This document shows positions 40,642-51,810 of a stretch of 64,000 nt of DNA, piece after piece. The DNA is from Hyphomicrobiales bacterium. Lineage in GTDB: Bacteria > Pseudomonadota > Alphaproteobacteria > Rhizobiales > Rhizobiaceae. The stretch is taken from NCBI GenBank assembly GCA_900472675.1, contig UCJA01000008.1, forward strand, positions 1 to 64,000. Direction: 5' to 3'. A program made the position numbers and the translations under genes. The notes below the pieces were generated by a model. It was not told where the DNA came from and ran no database searches. It worked only from the letters and a program-made list of their open reading frames with translations. Within the stretch, counting starts at the first letter, position 1; every line of letters starts with the position of its first letter.

Positions 40642-41523
40642 ATGGTAACGGTCATCAAGAGCATCGGGGTCGTCGGCGCCGGCCAGATGGGCTGCGGCAT
40701 CGCACATGTCTCGGCCCTTGCTGGATACCGTGTGCAGATCTTCGACGTCTCGCAGGACCGCATCGAGGCAGGCCTCGCCACCATCAACGGCAACCTCGCC
40801 CGGCAGGTGGGCGGCGGCAAGCTGGCCGATGATGCCCGCACCGCGGCGCTGTCGCTGATTTCCGGCTCTTCCGATGTCAACGACCTGGCGCCGATGGACC
40901 TGGTGATCGAGGCTGCTACCGAAGACGAAAGCGTCAAGCGCAAGATCTACGAAAAGGTCTGTCCCGTTCTGCGGCCGGATGCGCTGCTTGCCACCAACAC
41001 CTCCTCCCTGTCGATCACCCGCCTTGCCTCGGCAACCGACCGGCCGGAGCGCTTCATGGGCATTCACTTCATGAACCCGGTTCCGGTCATGAAGCTGGTG
41101 GAACTGGTGCGCGGCATTGCGACCGACGAGCCGACCTTCAGTGCGGCACGCGAATACGTCGCCAAGCTCGATAAGGTGGCAACCGTTGCGGAGGATTTCC
41201 CCGCTTTCATCGTCAACCGCATCCTGCTGCCGATGATCAACGAGGCGATCTACACGCTCTACGAAGGTGTCGGTTCGGTCGAGGCAATCGATACCGCCAT
41301 GAAGCTGGGCGCCAACCATCCCATGGGTCCGCTGCAGCTGGCCGATTTCATCGGCCTCGACACCTGCCTGTCGATCATGCAGGTGCTCTATGATGGCCTG
41401 GCCGACTCCAAGTACCGGCCCTGCCCGCTTCTGGTGAAATATGTCGAAGCCGGCTGGGTTGGCCGCAAGTCGGGCCGCGGCTTCTATGACTACCGCGGCG
41501 AGGTTCCCGTCCCGACCCGCTAA
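40642..41523 (+). CDS. hbdA: 3-hydroxybutyryl-CoA dehydrogenase
   Basis: 293 residues. NAD(P)-dependent 3-hydroxyacyl-CoA dehydrogenase of the short, stand-alone type. Rossmann motif GAGQMGCG at 12-19; [14 protein letters not shown] and [21 protein letters not shown] form the catalytic and C-terminal signatures. It works in butyrate/PHB and fatty-acid metabolism, whose electrons can leave through the adjacent ETF, although a terminator separates the transcripts. Confidence 0.95.
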   Translation: MVTVIKSIGVVGAGQMGCGIAHVSALAGYRVQIFDVSQDRIEAGLATINGNLARQVGGGKLADDARTAALSLISGSSDVNDLAPMDLVIEAATEDESVKRKIYEKVCPVLRPDALLATNTSSLSITRLASATDRPERFMGIHFMNPVPVMKLVELVRGIATDEPTFSAAREYVAKLDKVATVAEDFPAFIVNRILLPMINEAIYTLYEGVGSVEAIDTAMKLGANHPMGPLQLADFIGLDTCLSIMQVLYDGLADSKYRPCPLLVKYVEAGWVGRKSGRGFYDYRGEVPVPTR

Positions 41524-41550
41524 ACGTCTATCCCTATTCCAATCTTGACC

Positions 41551-41593
41551 TTCGCAGCTGCGAACACACTTCACCCATGAGGGTGTTCGCAGC
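41551..41593. promoter_or_regulatory. Palindromic half-site cluster before the CHAT gene
   Basis: TTCGCAGCTGCGAA (41551-41564) is a perfect 14-base palindrome right after a TTGACC box. A third half-site TTCGCAGC lies at 41586-41593, so GCTGCGAACAC (41557-41567) and GTGTTCGCAGC (41583-41593) also form an 11-base-pair hairpin that ends next to GGAGG (41594-41598). It could be an operator with three half-sites or an RNA hairpin that controls translation. Confidence 0.45.
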
Positions 41594-44500
41594 GGAGGCG
41601 TTAAGATTGTCCAGTTACAGCCTGGTACGGGGTGCAGCCCGGCTTGTTGCCGGCGCTGCTCTGATCGTCTGGCTGGCGGTCCCGGCGGTGGCGCAGATGA
41701 CCAACGGCACTTCGGTCGAGACGCTCGCCCGGCAAGCCGAAGGCAAGATTGCAGAGGGCCAATATGGCGAAGCGCTCGACCTCTATCTGGCGCTCCTCGA
41801 CCGCTCGACCGATCCCGACACGTCGCTTCAGTTTGCCCTACGCGCCGCGCAGCTTGGCAATGCCACGGGCCGATCGAAAGAAGGCTATGAGGCGCTGAAG
41901 CCACGCCTTGCCGACGTCAGCAATCTCGACCCGCAACTCGCGGACAAGGCTCAGGAAATCCTGATCGATGCCGCTGACGGCCTGAAGCTTAAGGACGAAA
42001 CCCTCTCCGCTGCAAGGCGCCTCCTTTCCTATCGTCGCACCACGCAAGGGGCATCATCCGTCGCCGCCCAGGCAGCGCAACTGACGCTTTCCAATCTGCT
42101 TGAGAAATACGGCGTGCCCGACGAGGGCCGGACGATGCGCACCGAGGCACTCGACGCGCTGTCGAACGGTGACGCCTCGCTCTACCAGAGCATCTTGAAC
42201 AATACGGCGATCGGTCTCCAGAATGGCGGCAGCCTCGACAGCGCCGCAGAGGTCTTTGCGCGCCTCATCAGATCGCTGAACACGGGCGAGCCATCGGTCA
42301 AACTCGGCATCACCTATTTCAATGCAGCCGTGCTCGACCGCGACCGGCGGTCCTTCGACAGCGCAGTGGACTATCACGCCAAGGCAATCGACGTGCTGCA
42401 GGCAACGACCGGTCGCATGTCTGCCGAGACGATTGCCGCGGTCGGTGGCCTCGGCCAGACCTATTCCTTCGCCGGACGTCCGGCGTCAGCGCTTCCGCCG
42501 CTTCGCGATGCCCTGTCGCGCGCGCAAGAGAGCCTCGGTGATACCGACGACACGATGATCCAGGCCAACAACCTCGCGGACGTCTTGCGGACGCTTGGCC
42601 AGTTCGCGGAAGCCGAAAAGCTTGATCGCAAGGCGTTTCAATGGCGCCGTGCCAATCTGGGTGACAGCGAGCAGTCGACGCTGATCAGCCAGAAGAACCT
42701 CGCCCTTGATCTGATCGGCCTCGATCGCGCGACGGAAGCGGCAAAGCTCTACAGGGACATCGTTGCGATCCTCGACACCACGCTCGGCAAGGACCATCCG
42801 CAGGCTGTGGCGATGCGGCAGCAGAGCGACATGCTCGGCGTCCTGACCGGGGTCAAGCCGGCATCGGGCACTGATTTCGAAAAGCTGCTGGTCGGCACCG
42901 AGCCGACCGCGGAGAATGTCCGCATGGCCAACCTGCTTGCCGGCATTGCGGAAAAGAGCGGCGACAAGGCGCGCGACGACCAGTTGACGCTGCTGGCGCT
43001 GAAACTTGCGGAAGGGTATTACGGCCGCCTCCATCCGATGACGATCGCCATGCTCACCAACGTGGCGCGCGACGCCCGTTTTGATAAGAAGCCGGACGCA
43101 AGCGAGCGCTACCTTGATCTTGAGGAACGCCTGCGACTCTGGTCTCGCCGCGAATTTGCCTCCACCAGCGATCCCTCAGTGATGGAGGACGTGGCGTTGA
43201 AGACCCGCGAGACGATCGGCGACATGCTGTCCTATGCGATGACCGTCTCCGCGAACGATCCCGCAGGCTCCCGGCTGTTTGCAAAGATACTGCTGGAGTG
43301 GAAGTCGGTCGGCTCTATGGAGCGCGACATTCTCGACGCCGCATCCGGGGCTCTGACGGGCAAGGACAAGGAATTGCTCGACCGCGTGCGCCGGCTGCAG
43401 GCGCAAAGCCTCGAAGTCTCGGGCGGCAAGGGGACCGGTGACCTCGATCGCCAGCTTGCCATCGATGAAGCGGCTCTGGCTGATCGCATATCGCCGCTGC
43501 GACAGCTTCAGGCGCGCTGGACCCGTTCCTACGTCGACATCCTGGCCTCGCTTTCCGAAGACGAGGCGGTGATCGACTATATCATCGCGCCGATCCGGGT
43601 GGCGCCGGATCGGGTGGAGGATCGCGTCCTTGCGATGCTCGGCAAAAGCAACGGCAACGTGCTGTTTTACAATCTCGCCCCCGCAAGCAAGATCAAGGCG
43701 CTGATGCCCGAGCCTGAAGCGGTGGTGAAGAAGAAGGTCCGCAGGGACCTCTATGCGGCCCTGATCGAGCCGATCGAGACGAACCTCAAGGGCGTCAACC
43801 GCATCAATGTCGTCCCGGATGGGCTCCTGAACCTCGTGCCCTTCGACGCGCTCGTCGACGACAATGGCAAGCATCTCCTTGAGCGGATGGATATCCGGGT
43901 GGCACGCAATGGCCGCGCCATCCACGGGAGCATGCCCGGGGCGCGGGATCTCGAGCCGGGCAAGATGCTGCTGGTCGGCGATGTCGACTATCAGGGCGCA
44001 GCGAATGCGCTTCCCTTTACGGGCGCGGAGATCGACGCGATCGGCGAGCTTGCCCCCTATGCGACCATGACGGCCACGAAATTGCGCGGCGACAAGGCCG
44101 GCGAAAAGAGCATTCGTGACGCCGTGGCCGGAAACCGAATCCTGCATTTCGCAACCCATGGCTTCTACGAACCCATGGTCGATGCCAAGCTGTCACCGCT
44201 GTGGCGGTCCGGCATCCTGCTCTCCGGCGCAAGACCGCCCGATGCGGGACAGGCGCCGGGGACCGAGTCTGCCGGTGACGACGGCATCGCCCATGCAGCC
44301 GAGATCGCCAACTGGAACCTGTCGGGCGTCGATCTTGTCGTGCTGTCCGCCTGCGATACCGCAAAGGGCGATACGAGCTATGTCGAAGGGCTGAACGGCC
44401 TGCCCTCGGCGCTGGCCATTGCAGGCGCCAGGCGCAGCCTGCTCGCTCGCTGGCCGGTGCCCGATCGCGCAACCGCGATCTTTATGGCGAATTTCTACCG

Positions 44501-44624
44501 GGAACTTGCGATCACGGGGTCCTACGAGGATGCGATCCGCAAGACCAAGCTGGACATCCTCAACGGCAAGCTCAAGGGCGTTCCGGATACGCTCTGGCTC
44601 GCCTTTTCGCTGATCGAGAACTGA
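41577..44624 (+). CDS. Secreted TPR and CHAT-domain protein (caspase-like peptidase family)
   Basis: 1015 residues from the ATG. A signal peptide ends at AVAQ near residue 40. A long helical region with TPR-like repeats (about 45-520) follows, and a C-terminal CHAT domain fills about 690-1015. The caspase-clan dyad is visible: H861 in HFATHGF and C926 in [12 protein letters not shown], so it may be an active peptidase. Related CHAT proteins act as proteases; substrate unknown. A TTG at 41607, eight bases after GGAGG, is an attractive alternative start that keeps the whole signal peptide. Downstream tlpA converges with a seven-base gap. Confidence 0.88.
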   Translation: MRVFAAEALRLSSYSLVRGAARLVAGAALIVWLAVPAVAQMTNGTSVETLARQAEGKIAEGQYGEALDLYLALLDRSTDPDTSLQFALRAAQLGNATGRSKEGYEALKPRLADVSNLDPQLADKAQEILIDAADGLKLKDETLSAARRLLSYRRTTQGASSVAAQAAQLTLSNLLEKYGVPDEGRTMRTEALDALSNGDASLYQSILNNTAIGLQNGGSLDSAAEVFARLIRSLNTGEPSVKLGITYFNAAVLDRDRRSFDSAVDYHAKAIDVLQATTGRMSAETIAAVGGLGQTYSFAGRPASALPPLRDALSRAQESLGDTDDTMIQANNLADVLRTLGQFAEAEKLDRKAFQWRRANLGDSEQSTLISQKNLALDLIGLDRATEAAKLYRDIVAILDTTLGKDHPQAVAMRQQSDMLGVLTGVKPASGTDFEKLLVGTEPTAENVRMANLLAGIAEKSGDKARDDQLTLLALKLAEGYYGRLHPMTIAMLTNVARDARFDKKPDASERYLDLEERLRLWSRREFASTSDPSVMEDVALKTRETIGDMLSYAMTVSANDPAGSRLFAKILLEWKSVGSMERDILDAASGALTGKDKELLDRVRRLQAQSLEVSGGKGTGDLDRQLAIDEAALADRISPLRQLQARWTRSYVDILASLSEDEAVIDYIIAPIRVAPDRVEDRVLAMLGKSNGNVLFYNLAPASKIKALMPEPEAVVKKKVRRDLYAALIEPIETNLKGVNRINVVPDGLLNLVPFDALVDDNGKHLLERMDIRVARNGRAIHGSMPGARDLEPGKMLLVGDVDYQGAANALPFTGAEIDAIGELAPYATMTATKLRGDKAGEKSIRDAVAGNRILHFATHGFYEPMVDAKLSPLWRSGILLSGARPPDAGQAPGTESAGDDGIAHAAEIANWNLSGVDLVVLSACDTAKGDTSYVEGLNGLPSALAIAGARRSLLARWPVPDRATAIFMANFYRELAITGSYEDAIRKTKLDILNGKLKGVPDTLWLAFSLIEN

Positions 44625-44631
44625 TCGCGCC

Positions 44632-45309
44632 TTATGTGCCGCCGCTTCCCTTGGCGGCGGTGATCAGCGCCTTGCCGTCGGCGCTGTCCCAGGCGGCCGG
44701 TCCGTTCATGGCCGAGATCAGGCAGCCCTTGCCGTCCATGATGAGCGTGACCGGCAGACCGAAGGCCAGCCCCTCTTTCTTGAGGCCGTTGAACACGCCC
44801 ATCGAGCTGTCGCGGTAGTAGCCGAGCCCCTTGATCCCGTATTCCTCGAGAAACGCCTTCGGCTTCTCGTCGCTGCCCGTATCGATGTTGACCGCCACCA
44901 CCTCGAACCCCGGCCCGCCCATATCCCGCTGCAGCGCAGCCAGCGCCGGCATTTCTTCACGGCACGGACCACACCAGGTGGCCCACAGATTGAGGAGAAC
45001 CGTCTTGCCGGCGAAATCTGCGGTTTTCAGCTCCGTTCCGGTCGGCCCCTTGAATGTGAGGTCAAGCGGCCGCGGCGACTGGGCCGGCACCATGGCCGCC
45101 ACTTCGCCCTTCGTGAACTGCGACACGGCCTTCACCGTCTCGACGGATCCCTCGCAAGCACCGGCCGATGCCGCAAACACACCCTCCCCGCCATTGCCAG
45201 ATCCCGTATTCGTCACGTATACCGCCACGGCGCCGGCAAATATTCCAGCGATCCCGGCGATCAGGATCAACCGGACGGGCGGAAGGCCAAAGGGTCTTTT
45301 GGACGTCAT
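44632..45309 (-). CDS. tlpA: TlpA family thiol-disulfide reductase
   Basis: 225 residues. One N-terminal membrane anchor (about 12-32), then a periplasmic thioredoxin-like domain with WCGPC (C113, C116) and the cis-Pro in GLPVTL. Extra cysteines at about C52 and C198 match the structural disulfide described for rhizobial TlpA. The family reduces proteins needed for cytochrome c oxidase maturation. Divergent from argH. Confidence 0.93.
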   Translation of the reverse strand: MTSKRPFGLPPVRLILIAGIAGIFAGAVAVYVTNTGSGNGGEGVFAASAGACEGSVETVKAVSQFTKGEVAAMVPAQSPRPLDLTFKGPTGTELKTADFAGKTVLLNLWATWCGPCREEMPALAALQRDMGGPGFEVVAVNIDTGSDEKPKAFLEEYGIKGLGYYRDSSMGVFNGLKKEGLAFGLPVTLIMDGKGCLISAMNGPAAWDSADGKALITAAKGSGGT

Positions 45310-45333
45310 GCATCACTCCAGGACTTGTCTCAC

Positions 45334-46737
45334 ATGGCCGACGGCATCAAGGACGCGACATCCTCCAACCAGATGTGGGGCGGCCGCTTCGCCTCCGGCC
45401 CGGACGCGATCATGGAGGAGATAAATGCCTCGATCGGTTTCGACAAGAAGCTCTACCGCCAGGACATCCGCGGCTCGATCGCCCATGCGACCATGCTGGC
45501 CGAGAAGGGCATCATTTCCCATGAAGATAAAGACAAGATCGTCGAGGGGCTGAACACGATCCTGTCAGAGATCGAAACCGGCCGGTTTGAATTCTCCCGC
45601 AAGCTCGAAGACATCCACATGAACATCGAGGCGCGGCTGGCGACGCTGATCGGCCCGGCCGCCGGACGTCTGCACACAGCGCGCTCCCGCAACGACCAGG
45701 TGGCGCTCGATTTCCGCCTCTGGGTCAAGGAAGAGCTCGCCAGGACCGAAACCATGCTGACGGCTCTGATCGCGGCCTTCCTCGATCGCGCCGAAGAACA
45801 CGCCGAAAGCGTGATGCCGGGCTTCACCCACCTGCAGGCCGCCCAGCCGGTCACCTTCGGTCATCACTGCATGGCCTATGTGGAGATGTTCGGCCGTGAC
45901 CGCGCCCGTGTCCGCCACGCCATCGATCACCTCGATGAAAGCCCGATCGGCGCCGCAGCGCTCGCCGGTACGCCCTACCCGATCGACCGCCACATGACCG
46001 CCAAGGCGCTCGGCTTCCGCGAGCCCACCCGCAACTCCATCGACACCGTCTCCGACCGCGATTTCGCTCTGGAGTTCCTCTCCGTCGCCGCGATCTGCGC
46101 CATGCACCTGTCGCGTCTGGCCGAAGAGATCGTCATCTGGTCGACGCCGCAGTTCGGCTTCGTGCGCCTGTCCGATGCCTTCTCCACCGGCTCCTCGATC
46201 ATGCCGCAGAAGAAGAACCCCGATGCCGCCGAACTGGTGCGCGCCAAGACCGGCCGCATCAACGGCTCGCTGGTGGCTCTGCTGACCATCATGAAGGGCC
46301 TGCCGCTCGCCTATTCCAAGGACATGCAGGAAGACAAGGAACAGGTCTTCGACGCAGCCGAAAACCTGGAGCTGGCGATTGCCGCGATGACCGGCATGAT
46401 GCGCGACATGACGATCCGCACCGACCGGATGCGGGCCGCTGCCGGTGCCGGCTTCTCCACCGCGACCGATCTTGCCGACTGGCTGGTCCGCGAAGTCGGC
46501 CTTCCCTTCCGCGAGGCACACCACGTGACCGGACGCGCCGTGGCGCTTGCCGAGGCGAAAAGCTGCGGTCTGGCCGACCTGTCGCTCGCGGAGTTGCAGG
46601 AAATCAACCCTTCGATCACCGACAAGGTCTTCGACGTGCTTTCCGTGGACGCATCGGTTGCCAGCCGCCAGAGCTTCGGCGGCACCGCCCCCTCCGAAGT
46701 GAAGAAGCAGATCGCCTGGTGGCGCGAAAGGAACTAG
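45334..46737 (+). CDS. argH: Argininosuccinate lyase
   Basis: 467 residues. It splits argininosuccinate into arginine and fumarate. The superfamily signature [11 protein letters not shown], the [17 protein letters not shown] block and the [15 protein letters not shown] block are complete. The ATG at 45334 is taken; the frame also has a TTG three codons earlier. Confidence 0.97.
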   Translation: MADGIKDATSSNQMWGGRFASGPDAIMEEINASIGFDKKLYRQDIRGSIAHATMLAEKGIISHEDKDKIVEGLNTILSEIETGRFEFSRKLEDIHMNIEARLATLIGPAAGRLHTARSRNDQVALDFRLWVKEELARTETMLTALIAAFLDRAEEHAESVMPGFTHLQAAQPVTFGHHCMAYVEMFGRDRARVRHAIDHLDESPIGAAALAGTPYPIDRHMTAKALGFREPTRNSIDTVSDRDFALEFLSVAAICAMHLSRLAEEIVIWSTPQFGFVRLSDAFSTGSSIMPQKKNPDAAELVRAKTGRINGSLVALLTIMKGLPLAYSKDMQEDKEQVFDAAENLELAIAAMTGMMRDMTIRTDRMRAAAGAGFSTATDLADWLVREVGLPFREAHHVTGRAVALAEAKSCGLADLSLAELQEINPSITDKVFDVLSVDASVASRQSFGGTAPSEVKKQIAWWRERN

Positions 46738-46832
46738 AGTCCGTCAGGGCTTGAACTGATCCATGGAAGGCGCCACAAGTGGGCGCAGCATCCCTCTTAT
46801 CGACGTCCGCAGCCGCCGGAGACAGACACAGA

Positions 46833-47039
46833 ATGGCCAATCCTTTGGTAACGACCGCCCGCATCGCCATCGTTTTGAGCGCGATCGGCCTTGCCGCCGC
46901 GGGCTGCGGTCGCAAGGGCGATCTCGACAAGCCGAGCACGCCGGTGGAACAGCAGAACCTTCGCAAGACCGCCACCCAGAACGAAAAACACCCGGGCCCG
47001 GCATCAAACCGGTCCTTCCTGCTTGATCCGCTGCTCTGA
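46833..47039 (+). CDS. lptM: Small lipoprotein, LptM-like
   Basis: 68 residues. A short signal sequence ends in the lipobox LAAAGC, followed by GRKGDLDKPSTP as in LptM/YifL lipoproteins, which help the LPS transporter LptD mature in enterics. Between argH and lysA, its usual place in alphaproteobacteria. The C-terminal SNRSFLLDPLL is typical of rhizobial members. Confidence 0.87.
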   Translation: MANPLVTTARIAIVLSAIGLAAAGCGRKGDLDKPSTPVEQQNLRKTATQNEKHPGPASNRSFLLDPLL

Positions 47040-47054
47040 CGCCCGGCATCTGAC

Positions 47055-48326
47055 GTGAACCATTTCCATTACATCGACGGCGTTTTGCACGCCGAAAACG
47101 TCTCCATTCCCGAGATCGCCAAGGCCGTCGGCACGCCCTTCTACGTGTATTCGACAGCCACGCTCGAGCGCCACTACAAGGTCTTCGCGGCAGCCTTTGC
47201 CGATGTGGACACCATGGTCTGCTATGCCATGAAGGCCAATTCCAACCAGGCCGTCCTGAAGACGCTGGGACGTCTGGGCGCCGGCGTGGACGTGGTCTCC
47301 GGGGGCGAGCTGCGCCGGGCGATGGCCGCTGGCATTCCGGCCAGCCGCATCATGTTCTCCGGCGTCGGCAAGACGGTTGCTGAAATGGATCTGGCGCTGG
47401 AAGCCGGCATCTACTGCTTCAACGTCGAATCCGAACCCGAGCTGGAAGTGCTCAACCTGCGCGCCGTCAAGGCTGGCCGGAAGGCCTGCGTCTCCTTCCG
47501 CATCAACCCCGATGTCGACGCGGGCACTCATGCGAAGATCTCCACGGGCAAGAAGGAAAACAAGTTCGGCATCGCCTATGAGCGCGCCCGCCAGATTTAT
47601 GCCCATGCCGCGACCCTGCCGGGCATCGAAGTGACCGGCATCGACATGCACATCGGCAGCCAGATCACCGAGCTGCAGCCCTTCGAGGATGCCTTCCGCC
47701 TGCTGCGCGAACTCGTGGAAACGCTGCGGACCGATGGCCACCACATCCATCACGTCGATATCGGCGGTGGCCTGGGCATTCCCTACAAGGACGACAACAC
47801 CCCGCCGCCTCTGCCGGATGCCTATGCCGCGACGGTAAAGCGCCAGCTTCGATCGCTCGATTGCAAGATCATCACCGAGCCGGGCCGGCTGATCGTCGGC
47901 AATGCCGGGATCCTCGTCACCGAGGTTCTCTACGTCAAGGACGGCGGCGAGAAGGCTTTCGTCATCGTCGATGCGGCCATGAACGACCTCATCCGCCCGA
48001 CCCTCTACGAGGCTTACCACTCGATCCGCCCGGTCGTGACGCCGGCGAGCAACGCCGAGAGAATCCGGGGAGACGTGGTCGGCCCTGTCTGCGAAACCGG
48101 CGACTATCTGGCGCTCGATCGCGAAATGGCCTCGCCTGAACCCGGCGACCTGCTGGCCGTCGGATCGGCTGGCGCCTACGGTGCCGTACAGGCCGGCACC
48201 TACAATTCGCGCCTCCTGATTCCGGAAGTTCTGGTCCGGGACAGCGAATTCCATGTCATCCGTCCGCGCGGCACCTATGACGAACTGATCGGTCTCGACA
48301 GACTGCCCGCATGGCTTGAGGCCTGA
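47055..48326 (+). CDS. lysA: Diaminopimelate decarboxylase
   Basis: 423 residues from a GTG. PLP enzyme making lysine from meso-diaminopimelate. The Schiff-base lysine is K60 in CYAMKANSN; HIGSQITE, DIGGGLGIPY, EPGRLIVGNAG and the C-terminal CETGDYLALDRE complete the family pattern. It is 15 bases after the lipoprotein gene and follows the common argH-lptM-lysA order. Confidence 0.97.
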   Translation: MNHFHYIDGVLHAENVSIPEIAKAVGTPFYVYSTATLERHYKVFAAAFADVDTMVCYAMKANSNQAVLKTLGRLGAGVDVVSGGELRRAMAAGIPASRIMFSGVGKTVAEMDLALEAGIYCFNVESEPELEVLNLRAVKAGRKACVSFRINPDVDAGTHAKISTGKKENKFGIAYERARQIYAHAATLPGIEVTGIDMHIGSQITELQPFEDAFRLLRELVETLRTDGHHIHHVDIGGGLGIPYKDDNTPPPLPDAYAATVKRQLRSLDCKIITEPGRLIVGNAGILVTEVLYVKDGGEKAFVIVDAAMNDLIRPTLYEAYHSIRPVVTPASNAERIRGDVVGPVCETGDYLALDREMASPEPGDLLAVGSAGAYGAVQAGTYNSRLLIPEVLVRDSEFHVIRPRGTYDELIGLDRLPAWLEA

Positions 48327-48579
48327 TTGGCAGCCTTACGCGTTCACTTTTGACGGAGTGACGGGAAAAACCGCCATCCTCCGGCGTCACGCCCTCGTCT
48401 TCGCCACAAAGCCTGTTATCTTCCAGTGAAGTCGCACATGCCTGTGCGCCGGTTCGCGCCGGCGCCTTGTGGCAGGCGACACGCGACATGACCGAAGAGC
48501 TGCAGCCTCATGCGATCTGAATGATCGCGGCCGGCCCGCAAGCTTGGACCCTGGGCCGCCACGACTGGAGACGGACCGC

Positions 48580-51264
48580 ATGAGCCTTTCCCGCAAAGGG
48601 GCTTTCGATGCTCACCCGCTGCTTGCACGCAAGGTCGCCGTCAAACGCGCCTTTGCACGAGCGGTTCTGTTTGCCGAGCGGGCACTGCCGCTCTGCGTGC
48701 TGCCGGTCGCGGTCGTGGCGCTGTTCGTGTCGACCGCCTGGTTCGGTATCTTCCGGCATGTGCCCGAGCCGCTGCGCTGGCTTCTGCTTGCCGGCTTCGC
48801 CCTGGCTTTCGTCGCCTCCCTTCTGCCTTTTGCCCGGCTGCGCTGGCCGACGCCCTCTGAGGCCGACCGGCTTCTGGAAAGCCGCAACCACCTGGAGCAC
48901 CAGCCCGTCGGCGTCCAGGAAGATGCGCCGGCCTTCGAGACGCCCCTCTCTGCCGCGCTCTGGAAGGAACACCAGCTGCGCATGGCTAGGCGGATCGCCG
49001 ACCTCGATGCCGGCCTTCCCCGCCCTGATATTGCGCGCCACGATCGCTTCGCACTGCGTGCCGTCCCTGCCCTGCTGTTCGCCATCGCCCTTGGCTATTC
49101 CTTCTCGAACGGCGGCGGATCGGCTGCCGATGCCTTCCGTGCCGCCCCGCCCGCACCCCGGATCAACCCGGACCTTCGCATCGACGCCTGGCTGACACCG
49201 CCTTCCTACACCGGCAAGGCGCCGATCTTCCTGACCGGCAATCAGGCAGCTACCCAGGATACGGTCTCGGTCCCGCAGAATTCTGCCCTGGCCGTCCGCG
49301 TCACCGGCGGCGAAGGCGAGGAAGCCGTGGTCTTCAAGCCGGCAAGCGGCAACGAGCCCGTGACGCTCCGCAACGAAGAGGCGCAGAAGGCCGCAGACCC
49401 CGCAGCACCGGCCCCGCCGCAGGCCGCCCCGGTCGCCGGGCAGCAGCAGCGCACACCGCGCAACTACGCCTTGAACGTCGCTGAAAGCGGCAGCCTGACG
49501 GCCAATGGCCAGACCTGGGCCTTCACCATCATCCCTGACCGCCCGCCGGAAATTTCCTTCGACGGTCAGCCGAAGCGCGCCGTTAACGGAGCGCTGGAAA
49601 TCGCCTTCAAGGGAAAAGACGACTACGGCATCCGCGAAGCGCAGGCGCTGATCGAGCCGGTGGAACAGCCAGGCTCCGACGCAAAGCCGCTCTATCCCCT
49701 GCCGGAATATCGGCTCGACCTGCCGCGACAGAACGGCAAGGAGGCCAAGGGCCTGACCAGCCGTAATCTCACCGAGCATCCGCTGGCAGGCAAGCGGGTG
49801 CGGGTAACGCTTGTGGCGACCGATGGCGCCGGCCAGACCGGACGCAGCCCTACCCACGAGATGGTTCTACCTTCCCGCAACTTCGCCGAGCCGCTGGCCG
49901 CAGCCGTCGCCGAAGAGCGCCAGGTCTTCGCCCTCGATACCCGCCAGATGCCCCGTGCGATTGCGCTGAACGAAGCGCTGGCTCTGCGCCCGGACGAAAC
50001 CATCCCCAATCTCAGCCACTTCCTGCTGATCCGCTCGGCGCAGGAGCGCATGAAACTGGCCCGTAACGACGAGCAGCTGAAGGATACGGCCGCATATCTT
50101 TGGGAAATCGCACTCGGCATCGAGGACGGCGATCTGTCGCAGGCCGAAAAGCGGCTGCGCGACGCCCAGAACAATCTGTCGGAAGCGCTGAAGAACGGCG
50201 CCAACGAACAGGAGATTGCGCAGCTGATGAAGGAGCTGCGCGAGGCCATGCAGCAATACCTGACCGAGTTGGCCCAGCGCATGCAGAATGCGCCGCAGGC
50301 GCAGAACGGCCCGCAGCCGCAGAACGTCATCCGGCAGCGCGATCTTCAAAACATGATGGACCAGATCGAAAACCTTGCCCGCTCCGGCAACAAGGAAGCG
50401 GCCCAGCAGCTTCTGTCGCAGATGCAGCGCATGATGAACAACCTCCAGGCCGGCAAGCCGCAACGCGGCCAGCAGGGCAAGGACAACAGCCAGATGCGCC
50501 AGCAGATCGACAAGCTGGGCGAAATCATGCAGGAGCAGCAGCGCCTGATGGACGAGACCTTCAAGCTCGACCAGGCCCTGCGCGACCGCATGCAGCGCGG
50601 CGATCCGGACCAGAACACGGACGGCGAAAACGGTCAGCAGGATCCCCAGAACCAGCAGGGTCAAAACCAGCAAGGCCAGAACCAGCAAGGCCAGCAGCAG
50701 AAGCAGGCCCAGGGTGGCCAGCAGAACCCGGACCGGATGACCCAGGAGCAGCTTCGCGAGGCTCTGAAGAACCTGCGGGCCCAGCAGGAAGGCCTCGGCA
50801 AGAAGCTGGACGAGCTGCAGAAGGGCTTGAAGGGCCTCGGCATGCAGCCGGGCGAAGGGTTCGGCCAGGCACAGCGCGAAATGGGCAATGCCGGCAAAGC
50901 GCTAGGCGATGCTCAGGGCGAGCAGGCCGTCGACGGCCAGGGCAAGGCGCTCAATGCGCTACGCCAAGGTGCCCAGAACATGATGCAGCAGATGATGCAG
51001 GCCATGCAGGGCCAGGGTCAGCCAGGTCAGGGCCAGCAGGGACAGGGTGAGAATACCGCCCAGGGCGGGCAGAACGGGCGCGACCCGCTCGGCAGGCCGC
51101 GCTCGGACAGCGGGCCGGACTTCGGTGACCAGGTAAAGGTACCGGACGAAATCGACGTCCAGCGGGCCCGGGAAATCCTCGATGCTATCCGCGAGAAGCT
51201 CGGCAATACGCTTTCAGGCGAATCCGAGCGGCAGTATCTGGAACGTCTTCTGGAGATGCGTTAG
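48580..51264 (+). CDS. TIGR02302 / DUF4175 family membrane protein with Gln-rich region
   Basis: 894 residues. Two N-terminal membrane helices (about 30-85) and a third near 160-180 are followed by a large domain with PPSYTGKAPIFL and then a long Gln/Gly/Asn-rich coiled region (about 530-850) with QGQNQQGQ repeats. This is the alphaproteobacterial low-complexity family TIGR02302/DUF4175; function unknown. The start is the ATG after CTGGAGA; the longest frame begins 37 codons upstream without support. Confidence 0.88.
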   Translation: MSLSRKGAFDAHPLLARKVAVKRAFARAVLFAERALPLCVLPVAVVALFVSTAWFGIFRHVPEPLRWLLLAGFALAFVASLLPFARLRWPTPSEADRLLESRNHLEHQPVGVQEDAPAFETPLSAALWKEHQLRMARRIADLDAGLPRPDIARHDRFALRAVPALLFAIALGYSFSNGGGSAADAFRAAPPAPRINPDLRIDAWLTPPSYTGKAPIFLTGNQAATQDTVSVPQNSALAVRVTGGEGEEAVVFKPASGNEPVTLRNEEAQKAADPAAPAPPQAAPVAGQQQRTPRNYALNVAESGSLTANGQTWAFTIIPDRPPEISFDGQPKRAVNGALEIAFKGKDDYGIREAQALIEPVEQPGSDAKPLYPLPEYRLDLPRQNGKEAKGLTSRNLTEHPLAGKRVRVTLVATDGAGQTGRSPTHEMVLPSRNFAEPLAAAVAEERQVFALDTRQMPRAIALNEALALRPDETIPNLSHFLLIRSAQERMKLARNDEQLKDTAAYLWEIALGIEDGDLSQAEKRLRDAQNNLSEALKNGANEQEIAQLMKELREAMQQYLTELAQRMQNAPQAQNGPQPQNVIRQRDLQNMMDQIENLARSGNKEAAQQLLSQMQRMMNNLQAGKPQRGQQGKDNSQMRQQIDKLGEIMQEQQRLMDETFKLDQALRDRMQRGDPDQNTDGENGQQDPQNQQGQNQQGQNQQGQQQKQAQGGQQNPDRMTQEQLREALKNLRAQQEGLGKKLDELQKGLKGLGMQPGEGFGQAQREMGNAGKALGDAQGEQAVDGQGKALNALRQGAQNMMQQMMQAMQGQGQPGQGQQGQGENTAQGGQNGRDPLGRPRSDSGPDFGDQVKVPDEIDVQRAREILDAIREKLGNTLSGESERQYLERLLEMR

Positions 51265-51282
51265 GGCGCTTGAGCCCTAACG
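51259..51282 (+). terminator. Possible terminator after the DUF4175 gene
   Basis: A 9-base-pair stem (51259-51267 with 51274-51282) overlaps the TAG stop. There is no T-run after it, so termination is uncertain. Confidence 0.4.
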
Positions 51283-51301
51283 TCTTCGCTGTGCGCCTCG
51301 C

Positions 51302-51679
51302 TCAGGCAGCCTCGGAACGTGTCCCGGCGAGCGCCATGGACACCGCCCTGCGGATCTCCGGCAGGGCGAACGGCTTCTGCACCACGTCGATGATCTTCGT
51401 TGAAAGGTCGTCGGCACGTTCCCGCTGTTCGGCATAGCCGGTCATCAGCAGGATTTTGAGATCCGGGAATTTCGCCGAAGCTTGATGGACAAGCTCGATC
51501 CCGTCCATCACCGGCATGCGGATATCCGACAGCAGCAGATCGAATGTGCGCTCGTCCAGCTTTTCCAAGCCTTCCGCGCCATCACCGGCCTCATGCGTCT
51601 CGTGACCATCGAGACGGAGCGCCCGTGCCACGAACATCCGCAGCGTGTCCTCATCTTCGGTAATCAGGATTCTGGCCAT
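51302..51679 (-). CDS. Single-domain response regulator, CpdR-like
   Basis: 125 residues made of one receiver domain: acidic pair EDED near residue 8, phospho-acceptor Asp in LLLSDIRMPVMDG, conserved Thr in MTGYAE and Lys in VQKPF. There is no output domain. It resembles the CpdR regulators that, in Caulobacter and Sinorhizobium, direct ClpXP proteolysis during the cell cycle. The start is the ATG of MARILITEDE after a GGAG site. No histidine kinase lies nearby. Confidence 0.87.
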   Translation of the reverse strand: MARILITEDEDTLRMFVARALRLDGHETHEAGDGAEGLEKLDERTFDLLLSDIRMPVMDGIELVHQASAKFPDLKILLMTGYAEQRERADDLSTKIIDVVQKPFALPEIRRAVSMALAGTRSEAA

Positions 51680-51810
51680 AGCGATCATCGCTCCCCGTTT
51701 GTACGTCTGGGAGCAAATCAACAGAGTTTCCTTGTCGAGGAGTAAACATCGCCTCGGCCAGAGCCGCCATGGTTAACAGCGTGATACCGGGATGAAGGCC
51801 CGGCGGGGGC

